From Odontesthes bonariensis (Eukaryota; Chordata; Actinopteri; Atheriniformes; Atherinopsidae), in the NCBI RefSeq assembly GCF_027942865.1, contig NC_134528.1, positions 8,551,586 through 8,615,585 on the forward strand: DNA of 64,000 nt. The letters are read 5' to 3'. The translations under genes were made by a program, and so were the position numbers. The notes below the pieces were generated by a model. The model had not been told where the DNA came from, made no database searches, and worked only from the letters and a program-made list of their open reading frames with translations. This document shows, in pieces, positions 1-28,979 of the stretch. The stretch's first letter is position 1; every line of letters begins with the position of its first letter.

Positions 1-479
1 CAAAATAAATAATTTCACGTATCACCTTCAGCTTTGAGTCACAATAACGACGGTATTCTCCTGTTTTCTGACTTCTTAGAGAAAACTATTGATAATTATT
101 CAAGAAAAACACGTTTTAAATGATCATTAGTTGCAAATTTACTGTCGCATTGTAGTTTTGAGCACTTTCTAACTTGAGAAAACGGTTCAAATCAGTGTTG
201 AAGTCATTCTGACTTTCAGGAAACTGATGCACACGAGTAGTGTTCCTGCAGAAAATTAACTTTATGACGAGATGAGCAACGTATTTGAGAATTAAGGTAT
301 TTTAGAATTTTATTTAGAATAGGAATACGAGTAAGAAAATTCATTTTTCGGCCATTTATTGAAAAGAAACTTGTCTTACATTTGTAATTCACATCAAATA
401 AGTCCAGTTTGTTTGCGTGTTGACCAGCTTTTCACTTAAAACTGTGTTAAATTATCCAAATATCCGAATGTGACGTGTC

Positions 480-575
480 CAGGGTGCAACATTGAGAGGC
501 AATCTATCAAACTTTATTTATATAGCCCTTTACAATAGCCAACTGGTACTCAAAGTGCTTTACAACAGGATAAAA
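480..575 (-). repeat. Probable LINE-tail fragment
   Basis: TTTATTTATATAGCCCTTTACAA and CAAAGTGCTTTACAAC on the plus strand are the reverse complement of the AAAGCACTTTG...TATATAAATAAA tails seen on fish LINEs. It is too short to classify. Confidence 0.4.
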
Positions 576-1092
576 ACAACAATACATAAACATTAAGTAG
601 ATTGTTTTTTTTAGATGTTTGATAAAATCACCGGTTTGGTCAAACAGCGCGTGGGCTAATCTGTTCGGTTCCGCTCCCATCCATCCTGTAACGAGTTGCG
701 ACTCAGTCTGGTTTCCTCGACCACTGATCCTCAGCGACGCGAGCGCACACAAGACCCGGACTAGTAAAAGGTTGAATGTACTGCGGTGACGTCGTCTGGT
801 GGTGAACGTGCACGTTCATGTGGCTGCTTTGGGCCGCGCAACATGCTAAGCTGTATTTATGAAGTAAAAGTGCAATGGTGAAACGTGTTTCTTTTTTTGT
901 ATTTAAGTCGTTTGATTTGTCAGTTTTCTTTTCAGTTGAGTATTGGTTCCATCTGTTGGTCTGAATTTGTCTCTGAATGTTTCATTTTTAGGGATTTCAT
1001 TGTATGAAGATCCGATGTTTACCAGGTAATAAAAATAAATGACTTTGGCACCATTCAGTTCATCATTTCTCCTTGTTTTCAATCGTACCGCC

Positions 1093-1119
1093 GTCTTCTT
1101 CTTCTTCTTCTTCTTCTTC
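1093..1119. repeat. (TTC)n microsatellite
   Basis: About nine TTC units; they cause the poly-lysine start of a spurious minus-strand frame. Confidence 0.85.
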
Positions 1120-1224
1120 ACAGGATCAACATTAGCTCAAATTTCATTCACCCCAAAGCTAAATTTATAACAAAAAGCTTCTAAAACTCGTGGAATGTCC
1201 TCACTACTTTGTGCTGATACCTTT

Positions 1225-1470
1225 TTAATGCACATTCCCAGGCCTGAAACTCCCCTGGGCTGAGGTACCGCTGTTCATGACTTATTTTCCAGTCAACACT
1301 TTGTTTTATGGTCACATTTTTGCGGCGCTTTGGAAAACAAAATCACATGTATGGCTGTACATGTGCAGGGCTCCGAGGGAGATTTATTTTCCTGACTGTG
1401 GTGTTACATCCCACAACTGTAGGGGGAGCCAAAGAGCAAAATAACTGTTCAAATTCTCCAGTGATACTTC
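1225..1470 (+). repeat. Unnamed dispersed repeat, copy 1
   Basis: It shares ordered blocks with three other loci: TGCACATTCCCAGGCCTGAAAC, TTCATGACTT, ATGTATGGCTGTACATGTGC and ACATCCCACAACTGTAGGGG. The 77-codon ORF here (1308-1541) belongs to the repeat and shows no protein family. Confidence 0.65.
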
Positions 1471-3336
1471 AATCAGGAGTCTCCAATCAGAAGTTTTGGG
1501 GCCAAACTCTGTTGACTGGAAGCCAGATCGATAAATACTGATCACAGAATCCACTCGGTGAACATGACGCTGGACTGTTAATACTCCCGAAATGTTATTT
1601 TACTAAATAACATACCAAAGTGTTACAAATGATCATTGTGTGTGCATAAAAATACAAATCATGTGATTACTTTGGCCCCTCACATTATGTACCATACGTA
1701 GAAACGCACACACAGCTTTCCATTATAACTTATCCGTTTCCTCCATTAATCTGTGTTGCTTTAACGAGTCCCGTCCATTCCTCCTTTTGCAGTCAACATT
1801 ATCCTAATTAAGTGCTTATCACCATAGTTTATTGTGGATGAAACATCTCCCAGATCCTCTGATCTTAAAGCCCGATATTGAGTTAAGGATCTTGCCTCCT
1901 TAGCTCGGGGAGGCTCCAGCACGGCCAGAGCCTGGGAGATCCTTCAGCCACTTCTCTTCTGAAATGGTCAGATTGGCTTCATTCTCCCGTCTGTGTGACT
2001 GTAAACTAGTTTAAAGCAGAGTTTAAAGCATCCTGTGTGGTTACAGCCTCGTTTTTTTTTGTTCACGTAGGTTTTAAACAACTGAAGACTGGCAACAATC
2101 GACAGAAAGTGACTCAGTTGTTGAACCAAAGGATGCTCGGCCTTCAATCTGAGTGATTAACGGTGCGTCACTGAGCTGTGTAGATTATTTTTTCCTCTTC
2201 TTCCTCCCTTCTCATGACCCGATTGAAGTGCTTCCTGACTCTGGGTTGAGCTCAAACTGTTTCACTGCATCTGTCAGGAAATGATTTGTTACCAGCATGA
2301 AGAGTCATGCCAGGTCACTTCTGCTTCCCCGCCGGAAAGGTTTAGATACGATCTCAAGCTTTGCGTTTCTGCACATGTTGAAATGTTTTAAGTCTGAAAG
2401 ATTGTCATCTGTGGATTTCTGTTATTGTTCCCTTCTGGGACCGTTTGAAAAATGCATCCTTGGGTGTGCTGGTGCTCTGGATTTTCTGGAAGGTCTTGGT
2501 GCTTTTCTCCAGGAATTTTTCTGAGAGTAGATAAATAAACAGCAGGCGTGTCGTCACCCTGTGACGAGTTCTGACAACGTTTCTCGCTGTAGAACAAGCC
2601 ACACTGCTTGTTAACTGTGTTTTATTAACTGCTTGGCTTGTGAATCAGCGTGAGTCAGACGAGCTCTCGGTGAGAAAGAAGAACCCCTGCTCAGGCTCAC
2701 ATTCCTTACAGCTCGACTCCCATGTCTGAGTGCTGATTTACACCACAGCCTGAAATCTGATTTCCCCTTCTTTAGCTGTTAGATTTACACGTCTGACGTT
2801 AAAAGCTTGTGGGAGTTTAGGATTTATGTTCTGCTGGGGTAGAACTTGTCTGCACAGAGTCCTGATTCCCAGCTTTAGGCTGTACTGACGGGAACTCATC
2901 AGTTAAAGCTTTTAGAAACTGTCGTATTTGCTCTCTTTTAGCTCTGGTTTGAGTCTCTTTTGAGCATTTTAAGACGTTCCACTGCGTTCACCGGCTGGTT
3001 TGTAGTTGTGTTTGGCTGCTGTGCGTGAAAAGAGAGGTGAAACTCAACCAAAGCAGTGAAGTAAGAAGCAAAAATGCTCTGCAGGGCTTCCTTTCATTCC
3101 TGAAGGGGGTAGAGCTGACCTCCCGGCTAAATGTACCCGATTTATAGATTTATAGAAGGCCGACTGTGTCCGTAAAAGAGTCCGTTTAACCGTTCAAGTT
3201 GCATCTAATATCAACATCAGTCCTGTTGCAAAGATAGAAAAATGGCTTTGAGCATGTTCAGATTTCAGTTTTAATGGCTGAGAAATTAACTGTTTTTATT
3301 CTGATTTATTTCAATCCAGTAATATCTTAATTGTAA

Positions 3337-3363
3337 ATTATTATTATTATTATTATTATTATA
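3337..3363. repeat. (ATT)n microsatellite
   Basis: Nine ATT/TTA units. The 143-codon minus-strand frame across it encodes a polyasparagine run and is not considered a gene. Confidence 0.85.
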
Positions 3364-4073
3364 TTTAATAAATTCAAGTTTTATTCTGCAGAATGGAATA
3401 AAAATAAGCTGACAAAGATTTAAAAGGTTCAGCTGAAACTTTTTAACGTCTTCATCAGACGGTACAGCGAGTCCTTTTGTGTTTTTATGATTAAATACTT
3501 TTAAACATTTAAAGACATTTAAATTCTGACGTGTAAAGATATTATAGCATTTTAAACTAACAGTCACGTCTTCGTAGAACAATTTATATTTGTAGTAGTT
3601 TCGTGTATCATTGCCGTGACGACTCGGGGCACCTCTCGTGTTTTTCACTGGAGGGAATTTGTCGGTTGTTTGTAATTCGTTTCTTAGCCTTAAAGTTCCA
3701 AGTAATGTCATGATCATAAATTATTTGGCTGCTGTTAAAACCATTAAAAACGAATCTTAATCTCCAGAGCGTGGTTCTTTACTGCTTTTTGTCCATTTAC
3801 TTTGACAGTTTATCGTTTCCAACGAGAACATCGAGCGTAGAGTTTCTGTTGAGTTAGAAGAGAGGAAATACTCGACAGATCGGGAAACCCAGGTGATGTG
3901 ACTCGCTCTGACTCGTTTCCTTTTAATCTTCACCAAAGTCTGAAAATACAGCTCTACTGTTGACTGAAGACGAAGCCGTTGGCCGGGTTGTGTCATAAAC
4001 ATGTTACACAAAGCCCGACTGTTCACATAAACTCTGAAACTATTGCATAAACTGCTGAAGTAAAGTGCAACTT

Positions 4074-4079
4074 TTTATT
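4074..4079 (-). terminator. Candidate adam8 poly(A) signal
   Basis: TTTATT on the plus strand reads AATAAA on the minus strand, 2.3 kb past the adam8 stop. It is the first canonical hexamer I noticed downstream. An ATTAAA variant is closer (about 5508-5513). Transcript data would be needed to choose between them. Confidence 0.25.
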
Positions 4080-6363
4080 TCTTGCAACAAGTCCAAATTT
4101 TACATTCAATCAGTCATTTGCAACACATTAGAAAGCAGGCTTCTTATCATGCACACTCATAGTTTGTAGTATAGAAACAACTGGTTACAAACTAATAATT
4201 TAATAGGTGATGTATAAAATATAAAACCCCATGATTGCAGCTCTAGGAAACATCAGTGCTTTAAATAAGTTAAAAGCTCCTCGAGGCTCTGTCATACGCC
4301 CCTCTGGGCGATGAAGACAGACAAAGGAGCATGGAAATGTTTCCGGAGGAATCACAGTGCAAAGTCTCCGATACTGTTTGTACCGTTCTTAGTTTTCAAG
4401 TACAGCAAAACTAACCGTGAAGAAGGCACAAACTGGCTTTGGGTGGATATTTAAAGAGGCAGCTGGAACCCAGTGTTATTTAAAGTTTCACTGGGTTTTT
4501 ATCTTTGGCTTTGGCTAGAAACGTTGTTTCAGAAACTAACCCAGATTCCTTCCAGTCAGCTTTTCATTCTTGGGGGTGCCCCCTCAGATGGAGGGGTGGT
4601 GGGCATCTACCCATCCAGGTAGATTCATAACTTACTCTAAAACAGTTGGGAGGCTCATGTCTTGGGCTCAGGGCTTACTCTGGCTTTGGAGAAATGTGGA
4701 TAAACTACTCTGAAATAAATACCACTGTTACTCCATGTTGCATGTAAACTCTCTTTCCAGGTTTCTGATCATTCTCTGCTGATAAAGCTCATAATTACTG
4801 ACATGTTACCGTGGTAACATTTTCACAACACCAGGTGTATGGATGATAATCTCTTATTTTCTGTGTACCAGGATACTAATGTGTAGTTTCATAATGTTTG
4901 TCGTGAGTTTAACTCGAACACTGACTCTCTTTTAGCTCTATTTTTGGTCTCTACCACTTTGAGTAAAGTGTCGACCGTTTAACGCTGAGAATACGCTTGC
5001 TGTTGTTGTTTATCGTGGCTGCCTCGCGTATCCTGTTTGTTTGGTGCAGTTGTCCTCAGAAATTAAAGTAAACAAATAGGAGCTGCAATATGTAGGTGAC
5101 CAGTAGGGCTTCTTTTTTACGTTTGGGTGTTTTTCATCGTTAGTTTCGCTCAGTGGCAGAACGAGTGAGACACATCTGCCAATGTCGCGCCGTGCTTGGT
5201 TCAGGGGCCTCACGCTGTCCCTTTTTTTGACCTTAAGGTCAAGAAAATGCTAACTTCCTCTATTGACGCCATGTTTACGGTTTATCAGAAAGCTTGTGCT
5301 TGGATCCTGTAAACTCTGTGCGTAAACTCGTGGAATCCTCCGGTAACAAGCGAACTACACAGGAAGTATGTGAGCAGTTACACCGGGAACGGAGACGGTT
5401 GCTTACGCGAACGTGCGGTAAAAGTATATTTCCAGCTTTAGCCAGCCTTTTTTCTTCTTCTTTACACTAGTACACCAACAAACACTCGCTAATGTTTGGC
5501 TTTTGGGTTTAATCGGCATCCAGTGAAGTGCCGAATGACTCTGAAGTAGTCAGGGGTATTTATCGGCTTCAGCTCCGATCGGCATTGATGGAAACACTGT
5601 GCGCGCATACTGATGCTGTTGTTAGGGCAACAAGAGTGGACACAGCTCACTTTTTCTTTCCGAAAACACACGTTTAGCATCTATAATGTCTCACATGGAG
5701 CCTCTGAAACTTACCAGAGGATTAAAAAAAACATTTCGACATGCTAATTCCGGTCTAAAAGTGGCCCGTTTGCTGTTTGTTACTCGTCAGAGAAAGTGAC
5801 TTTTTAAGAGAAATATTCCTGATAAGAGTTGTAAATGAGTGGAAGGTTTGAGTAAAACGGCGATCTTGTAGCCAGGCAGATTAACTCACTATGAAGGTAT
5901 GTACAGCCGTCTGAGCCATGGATAGTATAAAAAGATCGATTATAGCTGCTTTAACATTCGTAAAAGCTACAGTTTTAACAGTATTTACCAGTTCTGAGGA
6001 AGCTCAAGTAAAGACAAAACAATATGAGGTGCTTTTCCAAAACAAATTAAGCAAAAAGGAATGCTAAATAACCCACGAACCTGATCCCTGCACACCCCAC
6101 TAATAACTTTTATACAGTCCCTTACACATAAAGTAAGTGACTGTTTAAAAAGTGCAGTGAGATGACTCAGCGTCTGCTGAACAGGATTTAAGCAAAGAGG
6201 ATTTTTTTTTTATGAAAGCAAAACAAAGAACAGCTGTTCTGCTGTTAGTCTCGCACCATCAAAGATGTTCTGCTTTGGAGACGCATCGCTCTGCACAATA
6301 ACAGCGAACTTGTCGAAGCTGTGACTCGACCTTTTGGACGACCTGATCCTCTTAATGAGAATT

Positions 6364-21769
<15,406 letters not shown>

Positions 21770-21940
21770 GATGCTGCGCTCCGCTCGGACACAGCCGCTC
21801 TTCTCCCCTGCGCCGTGGATCAGCGTTGCCCGGCGGCTGCTCCGCTGAGGCCCCGCCTGCGGCCGAGGCTATCAGCGGCTTACACATTTACGGGAAAATA
21901 ACAGTCAAGCTAGCCGTCGGTCCACTTCCGGTATGACGGA
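21770..21940 (-). promoter_or_regulatory. adam8 promoter / 5' UTR, CpG- and GC-rich
   Basis: Directly upstream of the adam8 ATG the sequence becomes rich in C, G and CpG (about 21775-21880), with a GC-box-like CCCCGCC. An ETS-type core, ACTTCCGG, is at 21924-21931. The flanks are AT-rich, so this looks like a small CpG-island promoter. The transcription start itself cannot be placed. Confidence 0.6.
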
Positions 21941-24196
21941 TTTCAAAATAAAATCCTCACCGTGTTGTCGAAAGCGATGATCCAACAGAGCTCTTTGTAG
22001 TTACATTTCACTTTAGTGCACAATTTACCAAGTCACATAGTTTATTTTAACATTGATGTATACATTTCAGGAAAAAACAGTATTCAATAAATGTTGAACA
22101 TTTTAACGTTAGGATTTGATCAAATATACACATTAGAAAGAGTTTATTTCAGTAAATTTGAAGCCATCTGACTGAACTAGCGACCCAATAATGAGGAAAA
22201 TGTCTCCCACTTGTAGCTACCACTTTGCCGACCGTCTTTTAAATAATACAGAAAATCTTCCGACATGGATATTTTAAGCAGTTACCAACAGTTATGTTTC
22301 TATAACCTGACTTTTCAGTCAAACTAGTGGAGAAAAAAGTCAGTGTTATCAAATTATGCTCAAAAATCTATGAAAGTAACCAATATAAATGTTTAAGTTG
22401 ATGAGGCTGCTGTTTCGGGTTTCCTTATTTCTCATAATTTTCATCTTTCCAGGTTTTATTTACCGTTAGTGAGGCATTTTTATTTTATCCTTCACTAATA
22501 GTTCAATAATTGATCAACCATTTACTAAAACAAACATCCTTTTGACAGCTGATCTGACAAATTTGTAAATGTCATGTAGTTGTTTCACAAGATAATTGTT
22601 GGTTCCTTCTTTGTCAAAGTTTTTTTTGGGTGTTTTAGTTACTTAAAACATAAACATTAGAGAACTATGTGCTCCCGACTTGTGTGAAGGAAAACTGACT
22701 TTTGTTATGCACATTTCTGAGCCTGAAACTGCAGTTCACGACTTTGTCATCTGGCTCTGCCCCACAACGTTTTGATTTACAGTCATTTGGCATTTTTATG
22801 AGCTTTTGATGTCATCTTTGGGACGTTTTCAAATGTGTATAGCTTAACATGAGCAGGGATCACACAAAGATTTGTCTTTATGACAGTGTTGTTGCAACCA
22901 ATTGTAGGGGGGACCCAAAGAGGGAAAAAATTACCAAATTCCTTAGTGTTACTTTAAAAAACAGGTATAGCTTCACAACAAGCGAGATCCATGTTGGTCA
23001 AACTACAATCTGACACAGGATCCATGAATAATTTCTACAAAGTCACATTAAAATGAATAAAACCAGTGCAGGGATTTGAAATCTGGATATTCTTTGCTTG
23101 CAAATATTTTCTCATGTCAGGAAGAAGGTTTAGACTTAAATAGAAAGACTTGCCGATGATTAGCAAGTAAAATCTAACTTTCATCTTTGAATTTGTTTCA
23201 TGTTTTCTAGCTGAATCACAGAGCTGAGATAGAAATAGTTTCAGTTTTTGGCTGATTACATGTCTAAAAAGCGTCCAGCTAAGCTTTAAGCTGATTGGTT
23301 CCTTGGTTTAATTGTTCAATAAGCTCCTTTAACTTGAAAAGAAGACATTCACAGCACCTTAACAATACCTACTTTGATTCATATTTCAGGTCTCAGCAGG
23401 AAAAGTTAATAAAGGCTAAAGAAATAAAGAAAGAAATTTTCAGCAGCATGGATATTTCTTCAGGACTGATCCTACAAATGCTTCAAAACCACAAAAATAT
23501 TCACTTAAAAAGCCAAAGACACAACAACAGAAGACACATTTTTACTGCATTAAGAATCACAAAAATCAAGTTTTAGCTTTAACAAATTAAGATTTGCTGG
23601 TTTCTATTCATTCATGTCATATATTACATTATATAAAATAACATAACTTAACGTGGAAGAAGAATTGGTCAATGTTTGGTATGTGGAAGTAATCTTTTGC
23701 TTTTATTCTCAGTCAGTCATTACATTTCCTGTACGACTACAGTTGTTTATGACTGTTTGACTAGTTTTCAAACGTCCTTGGCAACTATCAAGACACAAAG
23801 CAGCCAAAAATAATCTCTTGACTCAGTCTTTGAATTTCAAATAAGCTCATCTTACACCTGAGAGCCAGAGAAGGACTGTTGTTCGTTTTATTTAGTTTAG
23901 TTTGGAGTTTCCAAAAGCAACAAAAGTATATAGTAAAGGTCAAGAGTCCAAATCAGTTCAGTAAAGTCTTGTTTTAATTATGAGGTTAAATACAAACACA
24001 TTTCCACTGTACAGGTACAATAAGTTACCCATAAGGAGTGTCAACAGTTACATTTTCAGAGCGTTGAAATGATTCTGCTCCACACGTTACTACAGTTCAT
24101 AGAGTACATTATATTGAACAAAATGTACACACTCGTATCATCTCTTTGAGGTTGTGTGGGCGGTTTGAAGGATGGACAGGCATGAGGAGAGCTTCT
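21941..24196. other. Spacer between adam8 promoter and tubgcp2 3' end
   Basis: 2.3 kb of AT-rich sequence. The only feature seen is copy 2 of the dispersed repeat (22700-22950). The 93-codon plus-strand ORF at 23295-23576 is Lys/Asn/Ser-rich and likely chance. Confidence 0.6.
22700..22950 (+). repeat. Unnamed dispersed repeat, copy 2
   Basis: Blocks CTTTTGTTATGCACATT, CTGAAACTGCAG, TCACGACTTTG and CAACCAATTGTAGGGGG align by eye with copies 1 and 4. It lies between adam8 and tubgcp2. Confidence 0.65.
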
Positions 24197-24202
24197 TTTA
24201 TT
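24197..24202 (-). terminator. Candidate tubgcp2 poly(A) signal
   Basis: AATAAA on the minus strand, about 40 nt past the stop codon. A second AATAAA at 23887-23892 would give a 3' UTR of about 370 nt. Either could be used. Confidence 0.45.
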
Positions 24203-24240
24203 GCTGGTGGGGGGCAGTTTAGACACACACCGACGACACG

Positions 24241-27200
24241 CTACACTGCTGCTTTCTGACTGCGCTCGATGGCCATCCGCTCCAGGCGCTCGGTGTAGAA
24301 CCCGTTGAAGTCCAACCTGTGAAGTCATTTACACAGATACTGAGGCTCTGCAGACCTTTAGCGCACATACGTCCTGGCTAATCTGCCCACAAGTGGACCA
24401 CAGGTGTGAACACACGGAGGAAGGACTGAGGATCCGATCGCTCAAAGATTCAGAGATCTTATCCTTGACCTCTTTTGAAAATGTCGCTGGGTTAAGGAAA
24501 GGTGGCTGGAGGAATCTGTAAGGCCTTAGGCTCGACCACACTTACACTCAGCTGTGATGTGAGTGCAGCGCTGAAACTACAGATGTTCAACAAATACTCT
24601 ACAAAGGAAGAGCTTTAGAAACGTTTTTGAAAATCACACTGTTACACTAAGAAGTTTTTCCCAAATACATGCAGCTAAACACTAATTTACATTTAATACA
24701 TTAATCTGTTAAAGACTGATCCTATTCAATGGATCCTTGTCGTGCACGATATGGAAGTATTCTCAGAGTATTTTTTGCTTCATAATTTGTTTCCTGAGGT
24801 CCGAACAGGCAGGTTTGGAAGTTTCCAAACTAAATGAAATGGTCATGAAGTGGTAAAAACATGGAAAGAGCAGGTCAAATTCTTTCAAATGACCAGGAAA
24901 GGAGCTCCACTGCTCCTTTATCATCTCTTTGAACAGGAAACACTGGATCGTCCTTCATAATTAAGAAAGAAGCAGATAATTCTAACCCATAATTCCTTGT
25001 GGGCGTAACATTCAAAGTGATGCTTAAGTGCTTCATGCTGGGATTAAAGCTACAACACTATATGTCACTTCTGTGGCTTTTTCTTTACCTCCGTTTTAAA
25101 TGAACAACCTCTGTAAGGCAGAAATACTTTTCCCTGGATGATTCTGGCACGAAACGAGGCACGAAACATGAGCAGTTGTAGCTGACTGTACTCCTGGTTA
25201 ATGCACAGTGAATCCAAGTTAATCCAACGGTGTTAAAGTAAGGATCGCAGTCCCGTTTGTGATGCTGGACATCAGTGTCTCTGTATAGTGGGTGGTTGTA
25301 CTTTCGGGCTCCTGGTTGTGCTGTAAATACTGTACATGTACCTATTTATCTAATAAAAACACCAGCAAAATAAATTTCTGCAAACATTTGGCTGTGCTCC
25401 TTCTTTCTTGATGCCATCCTTAAATGAGGAATTTTCTGCCGTCCAAACATTACAGCCACTAAATTCTTGAATCAAAGTGGTTGTTTGTGCCAGATCTAAT
25501 CAAATTTACCCAACACATTACTGACACATCTCATTCAACTCAGCCAGAGTAAGAACTACAAAACTTTAGGTGGAAAGCAAAGTGGAATATTAATTTATGC
25601 GGCCTTGAGAGACCGTTTGTGTTTCTGGGAATGTCAGAAAAATGGATACTTCCACCCGAAAGTCATGTGATGCTTCGTCTTTGGCTGTTTCTGCTCATGT
25701 TTAAATTATAGACCATTACCCAAAGTGTGGAATAATCTGCCTTCATGTTTGTCATTTCAATGTCATGTTTTCTTTATCTTTTTTTTAAATAAGTCAATCA
25801 TCACTTGCTAAGAAGGCGCTGACCTCCCAAATGCTCTCTCTGTTATTTCATCATGTCATGAATCTAAACTTGTCATCCTGTGTGTTGTTTACATGAAAAT
25901 CGATGGTGGGAAGTTGACATGTTTACCTGTAGATGATGCTGATCATGCTGTGTTCACAGTCGTTGGTGCTGTAGATGCTCAGCTTGTCCAGCAGGTCCAG
26001 CAGCAGCATGCTGAAGTTGCTGTCGAACTTGCTGATGGTGGCTTCGAAGCTCGCGTCGGACTGGAGGGCGTCCACGTGTTCGGCTAAAATCTGGAGCAGC
26101 GGGCAGGGAGGGAGGTGGAGCGCAGAGATGTCGTTTAATGTGACGCATCAATGAAACTGCTCACGGTGCTGCATTCAAGGACACCAAACATTTCTGGAAG
26201 GTTTTGAACATGTAAGTCAGCTTAAATAACTTTTCCAACGATGTCGATCTGTTTGATAGCTGCTCCTTATTTTAGGAACATGACTACATGTCAGAATCAG
26301 AATCATAAAATATTTTAAAGCCAAGTAATTTTCACATCATAAGGAATTTGGCCTGGTTTGTTTGGTACAACATATATATATATATATATATAGTAGGGGT
26401 GGGCGAAAAAAATCGATTCATGTACATATCGCGATTTTTTTATGGGATGATTTTAAAAATCGATTTTTCTCCCCTGAATCGATTATATTACATCATATCC
26501 GTGTCCAGATAAACTTCATCAATTCATCACATTAAGTTATGTTAAAACTAGCCCACATTTGTGGACATTTCAATTCATTTTGTAACTGTAAACTTTAAAA
26601 AAATGCCTCTTTTTGTCTCAGTTGAGATAAATGTCAGCTGCTGGACTGACTGACACAGACTGATGTGCATTGTTTATGGGAACGACATTCATTCTAGAAG
26701 TGTATGATTCAACTTGTTTGTTTTTTTAAAGGAGGAAGAAAATTGCAATTACTGATTATATCGAATCGCAATACTTGGAGAATATATATATATATATATG
26801 ATAATAATAAAATAAAATAATAAAATGTAAAATAATAAAAACTACTCTCTACGTAAAACTACCAGCGAAGACACTTTTTGTTGTAAATTAGGAAATAAAA
26901 CTGAAATGAACTTGGCACGAGGTAAATTTTTAGATCTCCCACCACTGTAGGCAGCCCACCTGCTCAGATATGATGAGTTTCTCAGAGTGCTGACTTTATA
27001 AGTACCTTTGTGGTCAGCCTCTTCTTCTCTGCCTCGGCAGCCTGTTCGCTCTGAGTGGGAGGCCCGTCCATCGTTCCCTGCTCCAGAGAGAGGCGCTCCA
27101 ACCTCATGCTCTGCGTGAACCGCTACAACCATCAAGAAAAAGAAAAGAAATTGGAATAAAAATGTACGCAATATTTCAATCAAGGACATCTGGTCCGATT

Positions 27201-28979
27201 CTGGATGTCTAAAGGATACATTGGTACAAAGTGACAGAACTCCTGAGACCTGTGAGGGACTCATGAAGAATCATGTCTGGAGATATTTAGCGTTTGGTGT
27301 CAGGTGATCAGTCACTGACAACCAGAATGACTCATTTAAACAGCAATTTACCTTGAAATACATTCATTTGATTTATTCTGATATTATGTCCATCAACGAC
27401 TGTGGTGTTTTACCCAGGTGGGCTGCTTTGGTATTTCAATGGCTGCACAATTAGCAGCCTATTCATGTATCTATTTAGCTTTTTTTTACAAACCAAAATA
27501 GCAGATTTAATGTAGCGCTGTGTGTGTGCGCACACACACACACACACACACAGACACACTGAACCAGCATGATCATGAACAAGAGAAAGATATTACATCC
27601 GGCAACTTTTCAGACCAAAATCTACGAACTTCTATTCAAAAAAGCATCTCGTAAGTTTTTTCCCCAAACAAAAAACTTTTATGTGCCTTAGTACGGTACA
27701 GCTTAGCATTTTCTGCTTTATCACTGTCACGATTATCAAAATAAATCAATAATCAGCGCTTCACGTCTTCCTTTCAAGCATGAATTAGGCAAGCTGGATG
27801 AATTTTAAACAGGATAAGAGACTCGAGAGGGTTCCGGTTTGATAAAATGCTGTGAAACCCAACATTTAAACATCTTTATCCTCCTCATCTTGTCAACAAA
27901 CCTGCATGCAGTTTGTAAACATGACGCAGACGGACATGAGTTTGGAGAAGATCCTGAGCAGCTCAGGGTTGGTCAGCATGCAGTCCTTCAGGCAGTTGTC
28001 CAGGAAGCTGGTGTGATGGCAGAGCACGTCGTCGATGTTTGAAGCCTGGAGAAGAAAAGCCGGCACATTCAGCACGAAAAATCCACAATCCGAGCGCCTC
28101 CTCTTCACTGCTCTGCAGGTTTGTTCACTCACTGTTTTCAGGTTGTTCTCCATGATGTGCCAGGTCGGTTCGTTCACCTCAAACATCATGTAGTACTGGA
28201 TGTTCTGCACAAAGTTGAGCATGCGCTGGCGCAGGGCGAACGCGGCTGAAAACCTGCGCACAAGTCATTCGAGCAGAGCGTGAGGACATTTTCTACCTGA
28301 GACTTAACAAAATTCCCATCAAATGAGACAGCTCACCATTTGGCAGAGTGTAAGGAGTACTGCCTGAAGTCTTTGTTGCTGATCCACACGTTGCAAAGCA
28401 GCCGCTCGACGTGTTTGCAGTAAAACATGTGCCTGAATAACATCTGGTACCTCGTCAGCGCTTTCCTGGATAATAAACACACGCATGTGAACTTCTTACA
28501 AACTATTATTATTATCATCAAACTCTATGACTCCACACTGGTTCCTTTATTATCTTTCTGAAATTTAGTTAGTGTCTTTCATTCGACTTTTTCCTTATTT
28601 ACTATTATATTAAGGACCACATATGTTTAAACTAAAGGGCTCATTTTACCCCACTCACTCCTACTTAGACTTATAGAGTTTAGACAAATCCAGTTACCAA
28701 CCATCAATCTCAGTTCTTAAATTCTGAATTAACAAAAAAAGATGCAGATTATTCTATTTGCTGTTGTTAAAATAAAACCCAAACAGTCAGGTATGAATTT
28801 CCGAACCTGTTGATGATGAGCGAGAGCGGCCACTTGACGATGTAGTCGAAGGAGAAGGCCTCCAGCCCGCTGAGCCCGATGTCCGTTGGGTCGGCATTGA
28901 TGATGGCCTTCTCTTGTTTGGTCTCGATGGCCAACACTCGCAGCAGCTGAGTGATGACATCATGAGGCATCAAGTCGAT
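24241..28979 (-). CDS. tubgcp2: tubgcp2 GRIP2 (gamma-tubulin-binding) domain exons
   Basis: Residues about 575-881, in exons 28807-28979, 28337-28465, 28133-28253, 27902-28045, 27006-27122, 25927-26090 and 24241-24316. GRIP2 binds gamma-tubulin. Conserved blocks are FDYIVKWPLSLIINR, LFRHMFYCKHVER, LRQRMLNFVQNIQYYMMFEV and LSIYSTNDCEHSM. Exon 27006-27122 encodes a charged, Gln/Glu-rich linker that differs from the mammalian one in sequence and length. The stop is TAG at 24243-24241. Confidence 0.95.

Larger units (their letters stand above)
1..6363. other. Gene-poor flank downstream of adam8
   Basis: I see no exon with family resemblance on either strand. Contents are a LINE-tail scrap (480-575), a dispersed repeat (1225-1470), two microsatellites, and otherwise unremarkable AT-rich sequence. 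Part of 4080-6363 may be adam8 3' UTR. ORFs here are short and lack any recognisable motif. Confidence 0.6.

Noticed and set aside
3286-3717. 143-codon minus-strand ORF
   Set aside because: It crosses an (ATT)n microsatellite giving a run of Asn, is AT-driven in composition and shows no motif.
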